Shown one piece after another: positions 51,162 to 63,843 of a stretch of 64,000 nucleotides of DNA; the first letter of the stretch is position 1; each line of letters opens with the position of its first letter. The position numbers and the translations under genes are program-made. Source of the DNA: Tillus elongatus (taxonomy: Eukaryota; Arthropoda; Insecta; Coleoptera; Cleridae); the NCBI GenBank assembly GCA_964006375.1, contig OZ023267.1:37893766-37957765 (forward strand). The letters run 5' to 3'. A model generated the notes under the pieces. It saw only the letters and a program-made list of their open reading frames with translations, did no database searches and was not told the origin of the DNA.

Positions 51162-51515
51162 CTTATTCACGAAAATCTTGTTACATAGTGTACTTTGTAC
51201 AATATAAACCTGCGTACCAAACTGGATTGCTATAGCTTTGTTATTTTTGGAGATGCAAAAATTTTCCGAAAGAAAACCAAAAATTTTCTCGGAAAAAGCA
51301 GTCCGATTTCCCTGGATAACTAACTTATCCAAGCCACTTGCAAAACTCACCAAATTTGATCAAAATTGGCCTATTCTTTTTGGCCTTGGAACTGAGCCTA
51401 AATATAGGTTAGGAGTTCTAGTTCTCTGGCGCTCAGTTCAAGACATTTAAAAAAATATTCAAAAGTCGCGATCTCCTCATTTGTGAATTTTTCTACGAAA
51501 ATTAGCTAAAAGAAA
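51067..51515 (+). mobile_element. HINE-like fragment: (TA)n to hairpin end
   Basis: (TA)n (51067-51158), arm segments (GCAAAAATTTTCCGAAAG, TAACTTATCCAAGCCAC, CCTATTCTTTTTGG), GTTCTCTGGCGCTC, and a decayed hairpin near 51485-51512. T1 end missing. Confidence 0.65.
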
Positions 51516-51949
51516 ATAGTGCGTCCTGACGTTAAGTGGGACTTCATTGACTGCAAAATTCCAAACTGAATATAGTAATACCACACAAGTGCTTGCTCTC
51601 TGAAGCCTATTTTGCTTCGCAGTTTTTAAACGCGAATTGGTGCTTGAATAGCTTAATTATAATTTTTAGTAACAGATTTTTTTATCTTTATTCACCCTAA
51701 AGAGGTTTTAGTTAGTTTCTGTGTTTAATTTTGGATCTTTTTGAATCCACATATCTCTAACTTTTTCGGATGTTATATTGTATTTGAACGCGTCTGTTTA
51801 GCCATGGATAAATATTAACAGCGACCTAATATTATAGTAGCTAGCAAACTTGATTACTAGAAAGTATTCTTAGTCTTACTTTTTAAGAAAAATTCTTACA
51901 GCGTGGTATTAAATGACACATTTTTGCAATTATGTTATTTTTATTCTAG
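51516..51949. other. Intronic sequence before toy exon
   Basis: AT-rich, nothing recognised; ends in the TTTTATTCTAG acceptor. Confidence 0.5.
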
Positions 51950-52161
51950 TTCAATGCCGCCTGGATTGAGCAGTAGCTGTTTGCAACAGAGGGATCCTAC
52001 AGGATACCCGTATATGTTCCACGATCCCCTACATTCTCTCAGCTCACAGTACAACTCAAGGGCAACTGCCTGCAATCCTGCTGTTGCACATGCTCAACCG
52101 ACAACCCATCCATCATACGCTGGAGCAACACCTTCTTCGGTACCTGTTTCCACTGGAACTG
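51950..52161 (+). CDS. toy: toy (Pax6) exon: C-terminal transactivation region
   Basis: Follows TTATTCTAG. With the AG of the previous exon it completes Ser and reads SSMPPGLSSSCLQQRD and then GYPYMFHDPLHSLSSQY. It continues through NSRATACNPAVAHAQP and a Pro/Thr/Ser-rich stretch, ending one base into a Gly codon at GTAAGT. CLQQRD followed by YPYMFHDPL is the conserved C-terminal block of toy/vertebrate-type Pax6. This part is rich in Pro, Ser and Thr and acts as activation domain in the family. The uninterrupted frame and splice sites support a live exon. Confidence 0.94.
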
Positions 52162-52500
52162 GTAAGTAGTCTTAATATTTTACACGATGACCTAATAAAA
52201 TGTCGTTAAGTTTCATGTTAAATGAGTAACTTTGAAAGCTGCCAATTATTTTCAAATCAACTTTACACAAAACTTAATCATACAGTTTGAAAAGTGTGGT
52301 ATATATCGGATAAAATGAAAGCGTACAACTTTTGAAAAGAAAGTCTAAAAATGGGCCAACTTGGTTTTTCAAAATGAAGTATTGTAATGCCAAAACCTCA
52401 GTTCTCCATCTCACCTACTGGGAAATTGTTAATTTGGAAGCCGAGTGATGTAACACTTCGCTGTAAACACAATGGAATTGAATGAACACTGCATTTATAT
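52162..52500. other. Start of the 8.2-kb last toy intron
   Basis: Apparently unique, no feature recognised. Confidence 0.4.
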
Positions 52501-52502
52501 TT

Positions 52503-53916
<1,414 letters not shown>

Positions 53917-55031
53917 TTTTAGTAACTACAGATAAGACTACATCTTGCGTATTTATGTTTTCTTTTCTTCTAGGTTTTCGCGCCCTTTTTATTCAAGAAG
54001 TCTAGTCGAATGATTTGCGAGATGTCCTGATCTGTCACCCTTCGCTTTTTTTGGGGTGTTTTTAATCGCTGTGGTATTTTTAGATGTTAGCACAATATTG
54101 ACCAATTGATTTAAATTCAGTTATAAGTATGTTAAAAGCTAAATTTATAAAGAGAATTCTAATGATTTAGAACAGTTAAAAAAACCTATTTAAAAGCCAT
54201 AAGAGCTATTAGAAAGCAACAACTTATTGAAAACGTACTGTATAAATTGAAAAGTAGATTTTCATTGTGTCAAGGGATTTATTTTCAAACTTAGTAATTT
54301 TTTAATTTTAAAGGTTATCTTATTAAAAAAATGCTGTGTTCAATTAAAAAGATTGTTTGCAATGATTGCTGCTGCAAATCTAAATGGCTGCATATTCCAT
54401 AATTCAAAATTATACTGACTTTAAATGACAGCGCGTCACAACCCCACTTACAATCTAAAGGTTTCGAAGGGGTACTACTACCTATTCCATATGGAATGGA
54501 CGACCTGCATTAAAACGGTACATAGTACGAAACAAATCATACCCTACTTGCCAATGATTTTTTTTGCAATCGGCCACTTTAAAAATTATATCAATCATTT
54601 CTTGGGTACTTAAAACCATTTTTACCAAGTTATAATTATCCGTCTACAAATGTGAACATGTGTTAACGACTGGCATACGGATTTGTACTTTTGACAAGTT
54701 GATGTCATGGCGTTCTAATATTAAATCTTTAAACTTTTTTTTTTCTCAAAAGTCGTTACTTGGCATTTTATCAAGTTCTTGTGAGACAATTCAAGCTCAT
54801 TGAATATAAATATAAACTAGGTATTTGTCTTAACGGTTTTAATTCCCCTTACTTGCCATGTTTTTGTTTCATTATCTTGGCTAAAAAGAATTATTTGTTC
54901 AAGAGCTCATTGAAAGTGTTTGCAAAATGCATAATTAATTGCATTGGTTCCACTTGTAGTCTGCAGGAAACAGTCCACTTAGGATTCGAGATAGTTATGT
55001 AGACATTCGTCGATGTTGAACTTCATGTTTT
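53917..55031. other. Intronic sequence, nothing recognised
   Basis: AT-rich; short ORFs without family features. Confidence 0.35.
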
Positions 55032-55400
55032 ATGCTGCGTTTATATTGTAATTTGAAATACGTTGGGCAAACTGAAAGAACCATTGAAACCAGATTTAAG
55101 GAACATCTGGCACAGCTGAGATACGATACTATAGACAAGTCATGCCTGGAACAACATATCTGGGATAATAATCATCATATAAATAAAAAATACCTAAAGT
55201 ATTTATATCTCTAAGGCTTTAAACAACAAAGTTTGCTTGAACCGAGCTTCGCCACTTCTTAATAGCTCACTGCTTATAAGTACAATTGGAGAACACCCAA
55301 ATCACCACAACACATATTTCAGAGACCTTACGATCGTTTCTTTGACAATGTCACCATCGTCGGAGAAAGAAATTTCTAACATAAAAAACTAGATCCAGTA
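55032..55400 (+). pseudogene. Penelope-like element fragment, GIY-YIG domain
   Basis: The + strand reads CNLKYVGQTERTIETRFKEH, then LAQLRYDTIDKSCLEQHIWD and NNHHINKKYLK. This is the core of the GIY-YIG endonuclease fused to Penelope-like reverse transcriptases; GQT corresponds to the second half of the GIY-x-YIG signature. A frameshift leads to LNRASPLLNS, as in the neighbouring copy. Only this C-terminal piece survives. It is very similar to the - strand copy at 55943. Confidence 0.8.
55326..55363 (-). ncRNA. Hammerhead-ribozyme-like motif, degenerate
   Basis: On the - strand: CCGACGATGG, a 4-bp stem TGAC-ATT-GTCA, AAGAAAC, then GATCGTAAGG. The order resembles the hammerhead core (CUGAUGA, stem II, GAAA), which is known from Penelope-like elements. 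The first core box is imperfect and the motif is antisense to the adjacent GIY-YIG reading frame. Confidence 0.3.
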
Positions 55401-55942
55401 TATTTATATCGCGTCAAAGTAAACGAACTAGTCCGAAGTAAAGTTGTCGTCCCAGAACGATCGTTTGTTTATTGCGCAGTGAAACAGGTCGGAGACCTGC
55501 TTGAATCTTTTGGTCGACATATTTATGACCCTTATCTAATATAGGTTTAAAAGGACCAGAGTTATTTAAAGAATCATGACGTTTCCTTTCGATCTAGAAA
55601 TTTACTATGTGCGTATTGGTTCATGCCGATAAAGACATCTGGTGAGATAAACAACATCAACTCAACTCATCTTTTTTAAAAATAGAAAACTGAAAACCAG
55701 ATGTCTGTCTCACCGTGTTAACTCTAACAAAGGATAAATAGTTCAACTAAAATACTACATAAAAACTATATTTATATTGATTTTAATTCTACGTGAAAGT
55801 ATTTATATTGACTACATAGATATAAAAAAACCGAACAGGTCTTTAAGTCAAAACAAACATAAAGATTAGTATATGTATAAACCGGTCGAGTTATTGACAA
55901 TAATTTATTATTCTACCAGACAAATTAGGAGTATTTAGGCGG

Positions 55943-56660
55943 TCAAATGCAAAGAGAGAACAAAGGGCTTGAAATTACAGGTGCCGCACGATTTAATGAA
56001 GTTTTGTTCTTAATAGACTTTAATATAAAAATATTTTCTAATGAATTAAGCATAGTCTGATGTCTAACATTTTTGACAAGTTTCAAATTTTCTTTGTTAA
56101 TGTGGTGCTTATTATCCCATATATGTTGTGCCACACATGATTGGTCCACCGTACCATATCGTAACTGTGCGAGATGTTCACGAAATCTGGTGGCTATGTT
56201 TCTCCTAGTTTGGGCCATGTATTTAAGATCACAATCTTTGCAACTAATCTCATAAATTCCGGACATTTCAGTGACTTTGTCTTTGTCTTTCGTATTACCC
56301 AACAAATTTTTGAAATTACTTTTCGTCGAAAACGTCAAATGTAAATCGGCTTTCTTAAAAATACTTTCCAAACCCTTTGTGATTCGTGGTTCCTAAGGTA
56401 AACACAAATTTTTTCTCGATTTTATCATTCTTAAATATCGTACATTCAGATATTACCTTCTTTGTTCTGTATTTGTTAACTAATGTGTCTATTAAACCAT
56501 CAGAGTAACCGTTATATCTCGCCACATTTTTTATGTATTTTAATTTTGTATTACATCTATTTTTACTCAACGGAAATTTGATCAATCTATTTACTAAGAA
56601 ATCTGCTGCTTGCTGTTCGCACTGTATCTGATAAAAAAAGATGCAAAAACTGCGTGGAGA
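55943..56660 (-). pseudogene. Penelope-like element fragment (RT tail and GIY-YIG)
   Basis: From about 56660 downwards the - strand reads the end of the reverse transcriptase (LIKFPLSKNRCNTKLKYIKN, NGYSDGLIDTLVNKY). A linker and, after a frameshift near 56360, a 142-codon open segment follow. In it GIYEISCKDCDLKYMAQT carries the GIY signature, with YIG changed to YMA. Then come RRNIATRFREHLAQLRYG and CVAQHIWDNKHHIN. The Tyr/Ile/Gly change and the frameshifts indicate loss of function. The RT core is absent (5'-truncated). Confidence 0.85.
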
Positions 56661-56814
56661 AAAGTTTAACAGAATTTTTAAGGGGACGTACGGTAATAAA
56701 AATAAAATTATAAACGTAGAAAGTGTGTTGGTGATTCCTCTCTCTAAGGTGTCGGTCTTTTACCTGACACGTAATATAAACACAAGGTTTAGTAGATAAG
56801 AGTTCAGAATTTTT

Positions 56815-56857
56815 AATCCCCCGATGACGCTAACTATGGTAGTGAAACGACCGTGAG
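56815..56857 (+). ncRNA. Hammerhead-ribozyme-like motif, degenerate
   Basis: CCCCCGATGACGCTAACTAT and then GGTAGTGAAACGACCG: a GATGA box, a short possible stem (GCTA/TAGT) and a GAAAC box. It lies beyond the 5' side of the - strand Penelope fragment, antisense to it. Same motif type as 55326-55363. Confidence 0.3.
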
Positions 56858-57830
56858 GTTTTAAAAAAATTGTTTTAATGATTTGGTTTCTCCAAGTGTA
56901 CTTAATAGACAATTGGTTCTTTTAGAATGATGTTTTAAAAATTAGCCTGGTGGTTTGCGTGAAATAAATATAGCAACTGGACTCTCCGTGGGGAATGTTT
57001 GTTTTTTGTTTGGTTAAAACATAAAATGTTAAAAGTTATAAAAGGATAAAATGAAGAACGCAGAGTCATACAGTATCTATAATTTATTTATGTAGGAATT
57101 GTGAAAGATGTGATAACAATGATCATTTTATGCGCTGGCAGGAAATCAGATGTGCTAGTGTGGCAATAACAGAATGGAAAGCGGGAGCGAAGCAGCCGAA
57201 TTGGAAACATCACGTATAAGTGTGGCTCGGTTATCTGATGGAAAGGAGCAAGTTTAGCAGTTTTCCGGGTTCGGGGCTGTAAATTTCATTGTCCGTGATC
57301 AGTTTAAAGTGTCGGCAGAGGGTGGTTTCGAATCCTCGGCTCGACGAACGCTCAATAATGTGCGAACTAAAGCAGGGGTGGGGACAGCCGTTGTTCTGGT
57401 TGCAAGCTTCGTTTGGTACCTTCTCTCTCGGGACTCCACTTAACCTCAACCTCTTTTTGTTGTGTTTCTGCTCTGCTTTGCTCGCCTCTCTCTACCTTCT
57501 CTATCATCGTTTTCTCTATTTACCTTCACCAATCTGTCACAATTATTCCGCATATTTTTATGTTTACTTGTTAAGTACGGTTCGATTACAAAATTGACTG
57601 TTGTCTCAGAGAGTTAAAATTTAACAAAACTCAGTCTGAGATCGACGACCTTAGAAGATCCACGTCGTTTGTAAAATAACATTCTATACTTGCTCTGCTT
57701 CTTAAATATTGAATTATCTCATGTCGTTACACAGAACAAGTTAGAAAAAATATTTTAGAAACTGAACAACTAAATAAATCAATTTGACATTACGATGGTG
57801 AAATTTAAGCAGTTTAACTTTTTAAAACAA
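56858..57830. other. Intronic sequence with GC-richer unique block
   Basis: The part 57170-57480 has higher GC (GGGTTCGGGGCTG, GGGTGGGGACAGCCG) and no repeat-family sequence. The opposing ORFs at 57231-57597 look incidental. Candidate conserved noncoding element within the last toy intron. Confidence 0.35.
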
Positions 57831-57837
57831 CACGCTT

Positions 57838-57959
57838 TTTAGTGAATTTTCATTAAGAAAATTCACTATTAGATAGGTCACGATGGTAAGACTTTCGGAA
57901 ATGTTTTTCAAATGAGCACTAATTAGGTCTCCTAGAACCCAAATTCAAGGTCCGTTTGA

Positions 57960-58021
<62 letters not shown>

Positions 58022-59000
58022 GTGTCTGTGTATGTATCCAATAACTCAAAAATACACAACTGACTTGGCACATATCTTTATTGTATTAAGACCACGGACG
58101 AGTTCGTAAATCAGCTACAACGGATATTTTTTTCCCCAAAAATACACAAAAATATTTTTGAAAGCATTAGAGTAACTGGAATGAGACTTTACATGTGACT
58201 AAAAATGGTGTAAATAAACCTATATTGTGAATTTCAAGGAATTTGGTCACAAAATTTAGAGTTATTCCTAAAATAAAATCTGAGACATGTGTTGAAACGA
58301 GTTGGTGGTTAACGTCCAATGCCTGGCGGACAGAGTAGTTAACTGCCATGCCTAGATTGATTCACACAACAGGTATAAACCATACACCAACCGTTACCAA
58401 ACAAAATAAATACCAGGCATTAAACATACGACCCGAACCAACAATCGTGAAAACTCAGTCACAAATATGGCAAATGACAGACATGAAATTAAAAATTTGC
58501 CAAGTGATTGTTCTTTAACTGAAGGATTTAATAAATTATAAAAATACGCTATATTTGTAGCTTGATAAATGGCCCCAAATACAGCCTTAGATCGAAACTA
58601 TAGCATTATATATCGAAAAGGTAAACAAATTAAAGTCACGTCTCTATAAAATGATTTTAAAGTTTGTTCCATTATCTTCAAACTTAAACATAAGACGTCA
58701 TCTAAGACCGAAGAAGCCGTTGAATGTGTTTAAAGTGACAATTCTATTAATTCTATAATTAATTGGTACGTTTACTTTTAATATAATATAAAATATCCCG
58801 GGGCATGAAGTCGGCGTCAAGGTCATGTAAACAAAGCGTTAGTTAACGTATCTCAGATGGTTCATCGGTAGGGTGCTTGTCTTCTACGCAGAAGGTTCAG
58901 AGAGCGATTTCCGGATGTATCGTTTTTTTTTTACTTCGACATTTGATTAAACAATAGTGTACATATTTTATACGTTTTAAACAAAATTTCTTTTCGTTAA
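57838..59000 (-). mobile_element. HINE-like long-body copy, T1 end worn or lost
   Basis: Perfect 12-bp hairpin at 57840-57868 (TAGTGAATTTTC-ATTAA-complement), arm with ATGAGCACTAATTAGG, (TA)n (57963-58017), L body with tRNA-Ser-like (58296-58365) and decayed tRNA-Arg-like (58849-58918) blocks. A strongly mutated T1-like end at 60085-60140 might close it if later insertions lie between. Confidence 0.7.
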
Positions 59001-59329
59001 AACGACGAAAAAACTCATCAAAATTTTTACTGTCGCGATACGATCATCTAATTAGAAGGAAGCAATGTTTAATTTATTAATCACATATTATATATACATT
59101 TGATCTTTCTGCTCTCCTTGTTTATATGCACTTTAACTATGCCAAATCTCACAATGACTCGTGCGCGCAATGTGCTTAACAAGAGTTAGGTACAAAGTTT
59201 TTCTTCATGTATTATAACCCTATAGTTGAAACCACAGCTAAAGAATGAACAAAAAGGGTCTATTTGAAATTCATTTTCTGCAAATATTTAAGTAAAATGA
59301 ATGGTATATAACATGGTATATTATTGTAT

Positions 59330-59420
59330 ACTATACTTTTCACATATTCCTATAAGAATAAGTCTAATAGCTTAAGATCAGGTGATCGTGCTGGCCATTC
59401 TAACGATTTGAAAAAAAAGT
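59330..59420 (-). pseudogene. Mariner-like third-catalytic-block fragment
   Basis: The - strand reads LEWPARSPDLKLLDLFL, a stop, then EYVKS, recognisable as the last catalytic block of the IS630/mariner group. Nothing else of the gene is found nearby. Confidence 0.55.
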
Positions 59421-60397
59421 TACAAAAAAATTCAACACCCTCTATTTCCATTAGGAAGTAGTAGCAGGACTTTAGCAATCAACAGAACAGATTATTTTGA
59501 AAAAAAAATTCATATAAACATAACCTCCAATTAGCTCCCTAAGAGAGATACGGGGTGTTGAACTTTAAAAAAAAAAACATAACTGCTTCAAAAAACTAGT
59601 CATATTTCGATAATCGCTCAAGATGGCATAAAACTACAGGGAAACAAAAATGTTTTTAAGAGATGGTTCTTTGAGAAAGAGGTATTTAAGAAGGTCAGTG
59701 GCGTACGTGAAAGAAGTTCTATTATTTTAAATAGTCTACGGAACCCGGAAAAGTAACACCCAGTATATCATTTGAAGCAAGAATACCACCTAATAACAAT
59801 CTCAGTCTACATAGAACGTGTACGGAATTGCATGCAAAGATCTCGCTCCGTTCCAAAGATATTGTAAAAGATTGTTCAAAAATATTAAATTTCAACACCC
59901 TGTATCTTCGTTCGGAAGCAAATTAGAAGTTATATTTACATGAACTTTTTGTCTCAAAATCATTTGTTCTATTGACTGTTAAAGTCCTGCTACTATAAAC
60001 TGGGACACTCTGTATACTTTTTCACCACATTTTTTTAATTATTATTTCTTTTAACTTTTTGTAATAAACTAACAATTTTTAATGAAAATCCACTCCTATG
60101 GGAATTAGCAACCATAACGTATTAGTCGCGCCCGAATTTTTCTAGATTTTTCTCAGGTGTATTGGAGACATGCTTCTTATTTGTCCTGCCCTACGCAACA
60201 CGCTACGTACAGTACTTATTTCTGTGGAATTTAATATGCTATCAAGATTCATTTGATATGTGATGAAAATTATTCAGTGAATTTTAATTTATTGTGTAAA
60301 ATTGTTTAAACCTATGTAAGCTTATATAATGTTAAATTTATAACACAAACGCTCGACTATTTTATATTTTGCTCAGTGCATTTCTCTGTTGTTCCAG
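59421..60397. other. Intronic sequence before the last toy exon
   Basis: Diverged repeat-like segments (two related CAACACCCT(C/G)TAT blocks at 59439 and 59894), otherwise nothing. Ends in GTTGTTCCAG, the acceptor for the last exon. Confidence 0.45.
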
Positions 60398-60498
60398 GTG
60401 TGATATCGGCCGGGGTTAGTGTCCCAGTCCAGATACCCAGCCAGACGCCGGATCTTTCAGGCAATCTGACGTCGAACTACTGGCCGCGGCTTCAGTGA
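60398..60498 (+). CDS. toy: toy (Pax6) terminal exon
   Basis: Starts after TGTTCCAG; with the G of the previous exon it reads GVISAGVSVPVQIPSQ, then TPDLSGNLTSNYWPRLQ and TGA at 60496-60498. The ending in YWPRLQ, preceded by SVPVQ, is the hallmark C-terminus shared by vertebrate Pax6 and insect toy. This, with the previous exon, is why I call toy and not eyeless. The frame stays open for another 40 codons after the TGA (see findings). Confidence 0.94.
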
Positions 60499-60770
60499 TC
60501 TCAACTTTTCGGGTTTCCTCCGGCAAGTTTACTTCTGCCTCAGGATAACCCGGCCCTGCAACCCCCAATGACTCCCCCGGTCGTCGCAGCTACCCCCCAG
60601 GCTAATCAGGACACTGCCTAGAGACGTGGCGCCATCTAGCAACGGAATGCAGGTATCGTCTAGCGCGACTAAACTACACCCGGACTGCAGGGTACTTTGT
60701 GAATATTTGTATATAAAAGAAGTTTTAGAAATAATTATAATTGTCCATTCCACTTTGTTTTAGATGCCAT
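60499..60770 (+). other. toy 3' UTR (start) with an in-frame extension ORF
   Basis: GC-richer than its surroundings until about 60690. In frame with toy, 60499-60618 encodes 40 Pro/Ala/Gln-rich residues (FGFPPASLLPQDNPALQPP in the middle) before TAG at 60619. A consensus AATAAA is not evident shortly downstream, so the transcript end cannot be placed. Confidence 0.5.
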
Positions 60771-61623
60771 TTTGTGTCTAATTAATTGGTAATAATTATT
60801 GTTAGAAAGATTATTTAAATATTTAGTTACATATTTAGGTACAAGCTCCCCTTGGAAGGTAATAATTATGATTTAGTTCAATAATTTAATTACTTGCGGA
60901 TGTTTTTCCGATGTTACCATTGTGTTGAAATATTTTTTCTCAGAAGATATGGTCCGCATGGTTTTTTGGCTTAACCAGTGATGCTGTAGACTTATAGATA
61001 GATAAAAGTAAAAACGACGATTTGTATCTGCAATAATTAAGAAACTGTAGACCATAGTATCGGTATCAATACGTATGGTTACATTTTTGTGATTCTGATT
61101 GCAGAAGAAGTGTCGAAATTAAGAATGTACTAAACACATTGAAGATCAAATATACTTACTGATTTTTAATATACTGTTGCAATTATTTCAAAAGATTAAA
61201 TCTAAACCTATGAGCTGGATTATTTATAAAACTCGAAAATATACGCTTTATTGGTTGCTGAAATTAGCTGTTTAGAAAACATAAGCCTATACTATTTATT
61301 TTACACATGCTAAAATATATCATAGGCTGCGTTTAATTTCTACACTCTTTAAACATGCCATGCACGAAATTTGAACGACTTGAATTTGTAAGCTCTAAAA
61401 ATATTTGGAAGATAAAATCTTTGGTACTTTATTATTTCATTAACTGTTAAATTTGACGGTCTAATAACATTTTCAATGTCTGGCTAACACATTAAAATTG
61501 TTATTAGTTCTAAATATCTATCAGCTACAAAATATTTACAAAGTTCTTGAATATACCAATAATGTTTTGATCATAAGTAGAAATCAATAGATGACACTAC
61601 GAAAGGCTTTAGCAAAATATGCT
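60771..61623. other. toy 3' flank, nothing recognised
   Basis: AT-rich, no gene. Could include distal 3' UTR. Confidence 0.35.
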
Positions 61624-61640
61624 TTAACCCATTAGTGTAT
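61624..61640 (-). repeat. Candidate piggyBac end: TTAA followed by CCCATTAGTG
   Basis: TTAA at 61624-61627 followed by CCC fits the target and first bases of piggyBac termini, 165 bp beyond the transposase stop. No matching inverted end is found before base 64000, so it is unconfirmed. Confidence 0.4.
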
Positions 61641-61758
61641 GAAGTTTATTCAAAATGAAAAACAGTGTTTTTTCCAAGAAGTAGTTTTTATTCAGCATAT
61701 AAATGAAGAAAATGAAACAAAATTCTGAGTAAATACCTGATGGAACAAGTTACAACCC

Positions 61759-61779
61759 GTCCCTTTTGAGGGACTCTGT
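61759..61779. repeat. Subterminal inverted repeat of piggyBac element (left)
   Basis: Complement of 63674-63694 at 19 of 21 positions; nearly palindromic core GTCCCTTTTGAGGGAC. Confidence 0.8.
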
Positions 61780-61791
61780 ACTGACAAGTCA

Positions 61792-63592
61792 CTATATGGT
61801 GTGAAATGATTTGAAGCATATTTTAGGATGTAATCCGACATTACACTTTGTACATATGAAATTTGCCTTGGACTTGCAATATCTACATCTTTTATCCGTT
61901 GCACTGTATTCAGGCCAGTGATTCATTCCATCAAATCTGACATCGTCCGATGGAATTGGGATGGTTTTTCCTCTCAGTGAAGCTGTACCAAAAAACTGCA
62001 ATAAGCTTTGTGCTATGTGCCTACGGAAAACCAGTAGGCCAGTCGCTCTCTCATCATTTGGTATTAATTTTCTCATCAGCAACCACCCATTCACTACTGA
62101 AACGTCGAACAAATACGAAAAAATAGGCCAATACCATTTACGTTGCCTCATTCTTGTTCTATAGACAGCAACAAGCTGGTCTATCTTATCAACACCACCC
62201 ATTCCTCTATTATAGTTCGAAAAAATTTTAGGTTGTACCACACTCACTTTTGATTTTTTTTCCCTGCACCAGCGTCTACATGTTGTTTCTTCTGAGGTAT
62301 CATATGTTGTTGCTGCCGTCACCACTTTGTTATCTTTCCACTTCACCAGTGTCATGGTTTGGTCAGTGCTGCTTCTATAATTAAATGTACCTTTTGGCAT
62401 CTTCCCCAACACCTTCTTGTCCATCAGTGGGCAGTTTGCCAACCTATTTTCTTGAATCGTACCAGTTGCACAGAAACCCTCATCAGCCAAATACTTCATT
62501 AGTTTCACGGAAGTGAAATAGTTGTCAAAAAATATTTTGAACCCTTGATTTGCTGGTACCTGCGCTTTCTGTAATAAATTTAGCACTGTATCTCCTCCTA
62601 TCCCAAAAACTTTCTCCGTTCCAGTTTTTCCCATATAAATATCAAAACTCAACATGTATCCTGTGCTTGTACAAATTGCCCAGTTCTTGTAGCCGAAGCG
62701 TATTGGTTTGCCACGTATAAATTGTTTGGCATAGTGTTTCCCATAATATGGTATCATGCTTTCGTCTATTGAAAGAAACTCCTCTAGCCCACCATGCTTT
62801 CTAAAGGCAACATTGAGCTCTTCTATCAGAGGACGAAGTTTATATAAACGATCGCTGTGATCTATATTATCATTGTCGTTCAAATGAAAGCTTTTTATTA
62901 TGGCTTCAAACCTATGGAGCCTCATGCTTTCAGACAGAATTGTAGGAACATCTTTCTGATTCGACCAATACATCCGCTTATTAGGATATTTAGCGTAACC
63001 TGATAGTAGCAGTGCTCCAAAAAGTACATATAGTTCATTGAGTGTCATGTTCAATGGATTGTTATTTTGTACTGAATATCTGTTCGTCTCTTTGACGATT
63101 GTTGCACACAATTTCTCAGTAAAAAACAGTGAGAAAAAGTCCATTGGTGACTTGCACCGTATTGCTTCTTCGGATGGTGGTACCAGAGTACAGTCAATGC
63201 ATAACTTATATGTGGGTTTTGATTTCACCCACTTCAGATTAGTAAGTGTTGATGTTCGTGGTTTTGTTATTGCTGATTTCGATGCTGTTGAAGGTTTTGA
63301 AGTCGATGGTCTTGATGTTGTTTGTGCAAGTCGGGGATATTTTGAGAGTGGAACGTCATCACTGGAATCACTTTCACAGGGATCTGGTCCATCATGATCT
63401 ACAATTTGCATTATACATTCCGTTCTAAGCATATTTGGTCCTAAGTGGTTCAAATTCGCTTCGTGTTCATCATCGCTTTTGTCACTATCTTGTTCAGTTT
63501 CATATCCATCTTCAGGTGGAATCGCAAAAATATCTATATTCCTTTCGTCGTTACTCTCCTCTAAGCATTCTAGCAATTGGTGGAGACTGAGT
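61792..63592 (-). CDS. piggyBac-type transposase, main exon
   Basis: Open for about 600 codons without a stop. PiggyBac transposases cut at TTAA and rejoin the ends precisely through hairpin intermediates. Seen here: acidic N-terminus (IDIFAIPPEDGYETEQDSD), domain near FLSIDESMIPYYG (first Asp), FFDNYFTS (second Asp), NYNRGMGGVDKIDQ (third Asp) and KWYWPIFSYLFDV. The Cys-rich C-terminal domain CRYCKSKANFICTKCNVGLH keeps its Cys/His set. The ORF has no ATG at its start; the first in-frame ATG is at 63432. A TTCCAG acceptor at 63593 joins it in frame to a small ATG exon at 63844-63878. Together they give about 611 residues, normal for the family. Opposite strand to toy. It could be an active element or a recently inserted copy. 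Confidence 0.92.
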
Positions 63593-63843
63593 CTGGAATA
63601 TACAATACATCATGAATGTAGATTTTCCAAAGAATAAAAACAAATGTCAGTTTTATTCAAATGGCCGTCGAGCACAGAGTCCCTTATAAGGGACAGTGCA
63701 AAAAAAAGTTTGTAACGGCAGAACGATTCATCCAAAGTACGTTGTTTTAGGTTAAAATTGTATCACAAAGTCTCCACAATAGATGAATGAAGTAATAATG
63801 GCAATAATTTCACGATGACGAAAGTGAATAAATAATTACTTAC
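63593..63843 (-). other. Predicted 251-bp intron of the piggyBac transposase
   Basis: Donor GTAAGT at 63843-63838 and acceptor TATTCCAG at 63600-63593 (- strand). It has in-frame stops and holds a perfect 16-bp palindrome GTCCCTTATAAGGGAC. Confidence 0.65.
63674..63694. repeat. Subterminal inverted repeat of piggyBac element (right), palindromic
   Basis: ACAGA followed by the perfect palindrome GTCCCTTATAAGGGAC; partner of 61759-61779. Confidence 0.8.

Noticed and set aside
63574..63576. TTG at the head of the 594-codon piggyBac ORF as start codon
   Set aside because: Not a plausible eukaryotic start; a spliced ATG exon at 63844-63878 fits better, with ATG 63432 as fallback.
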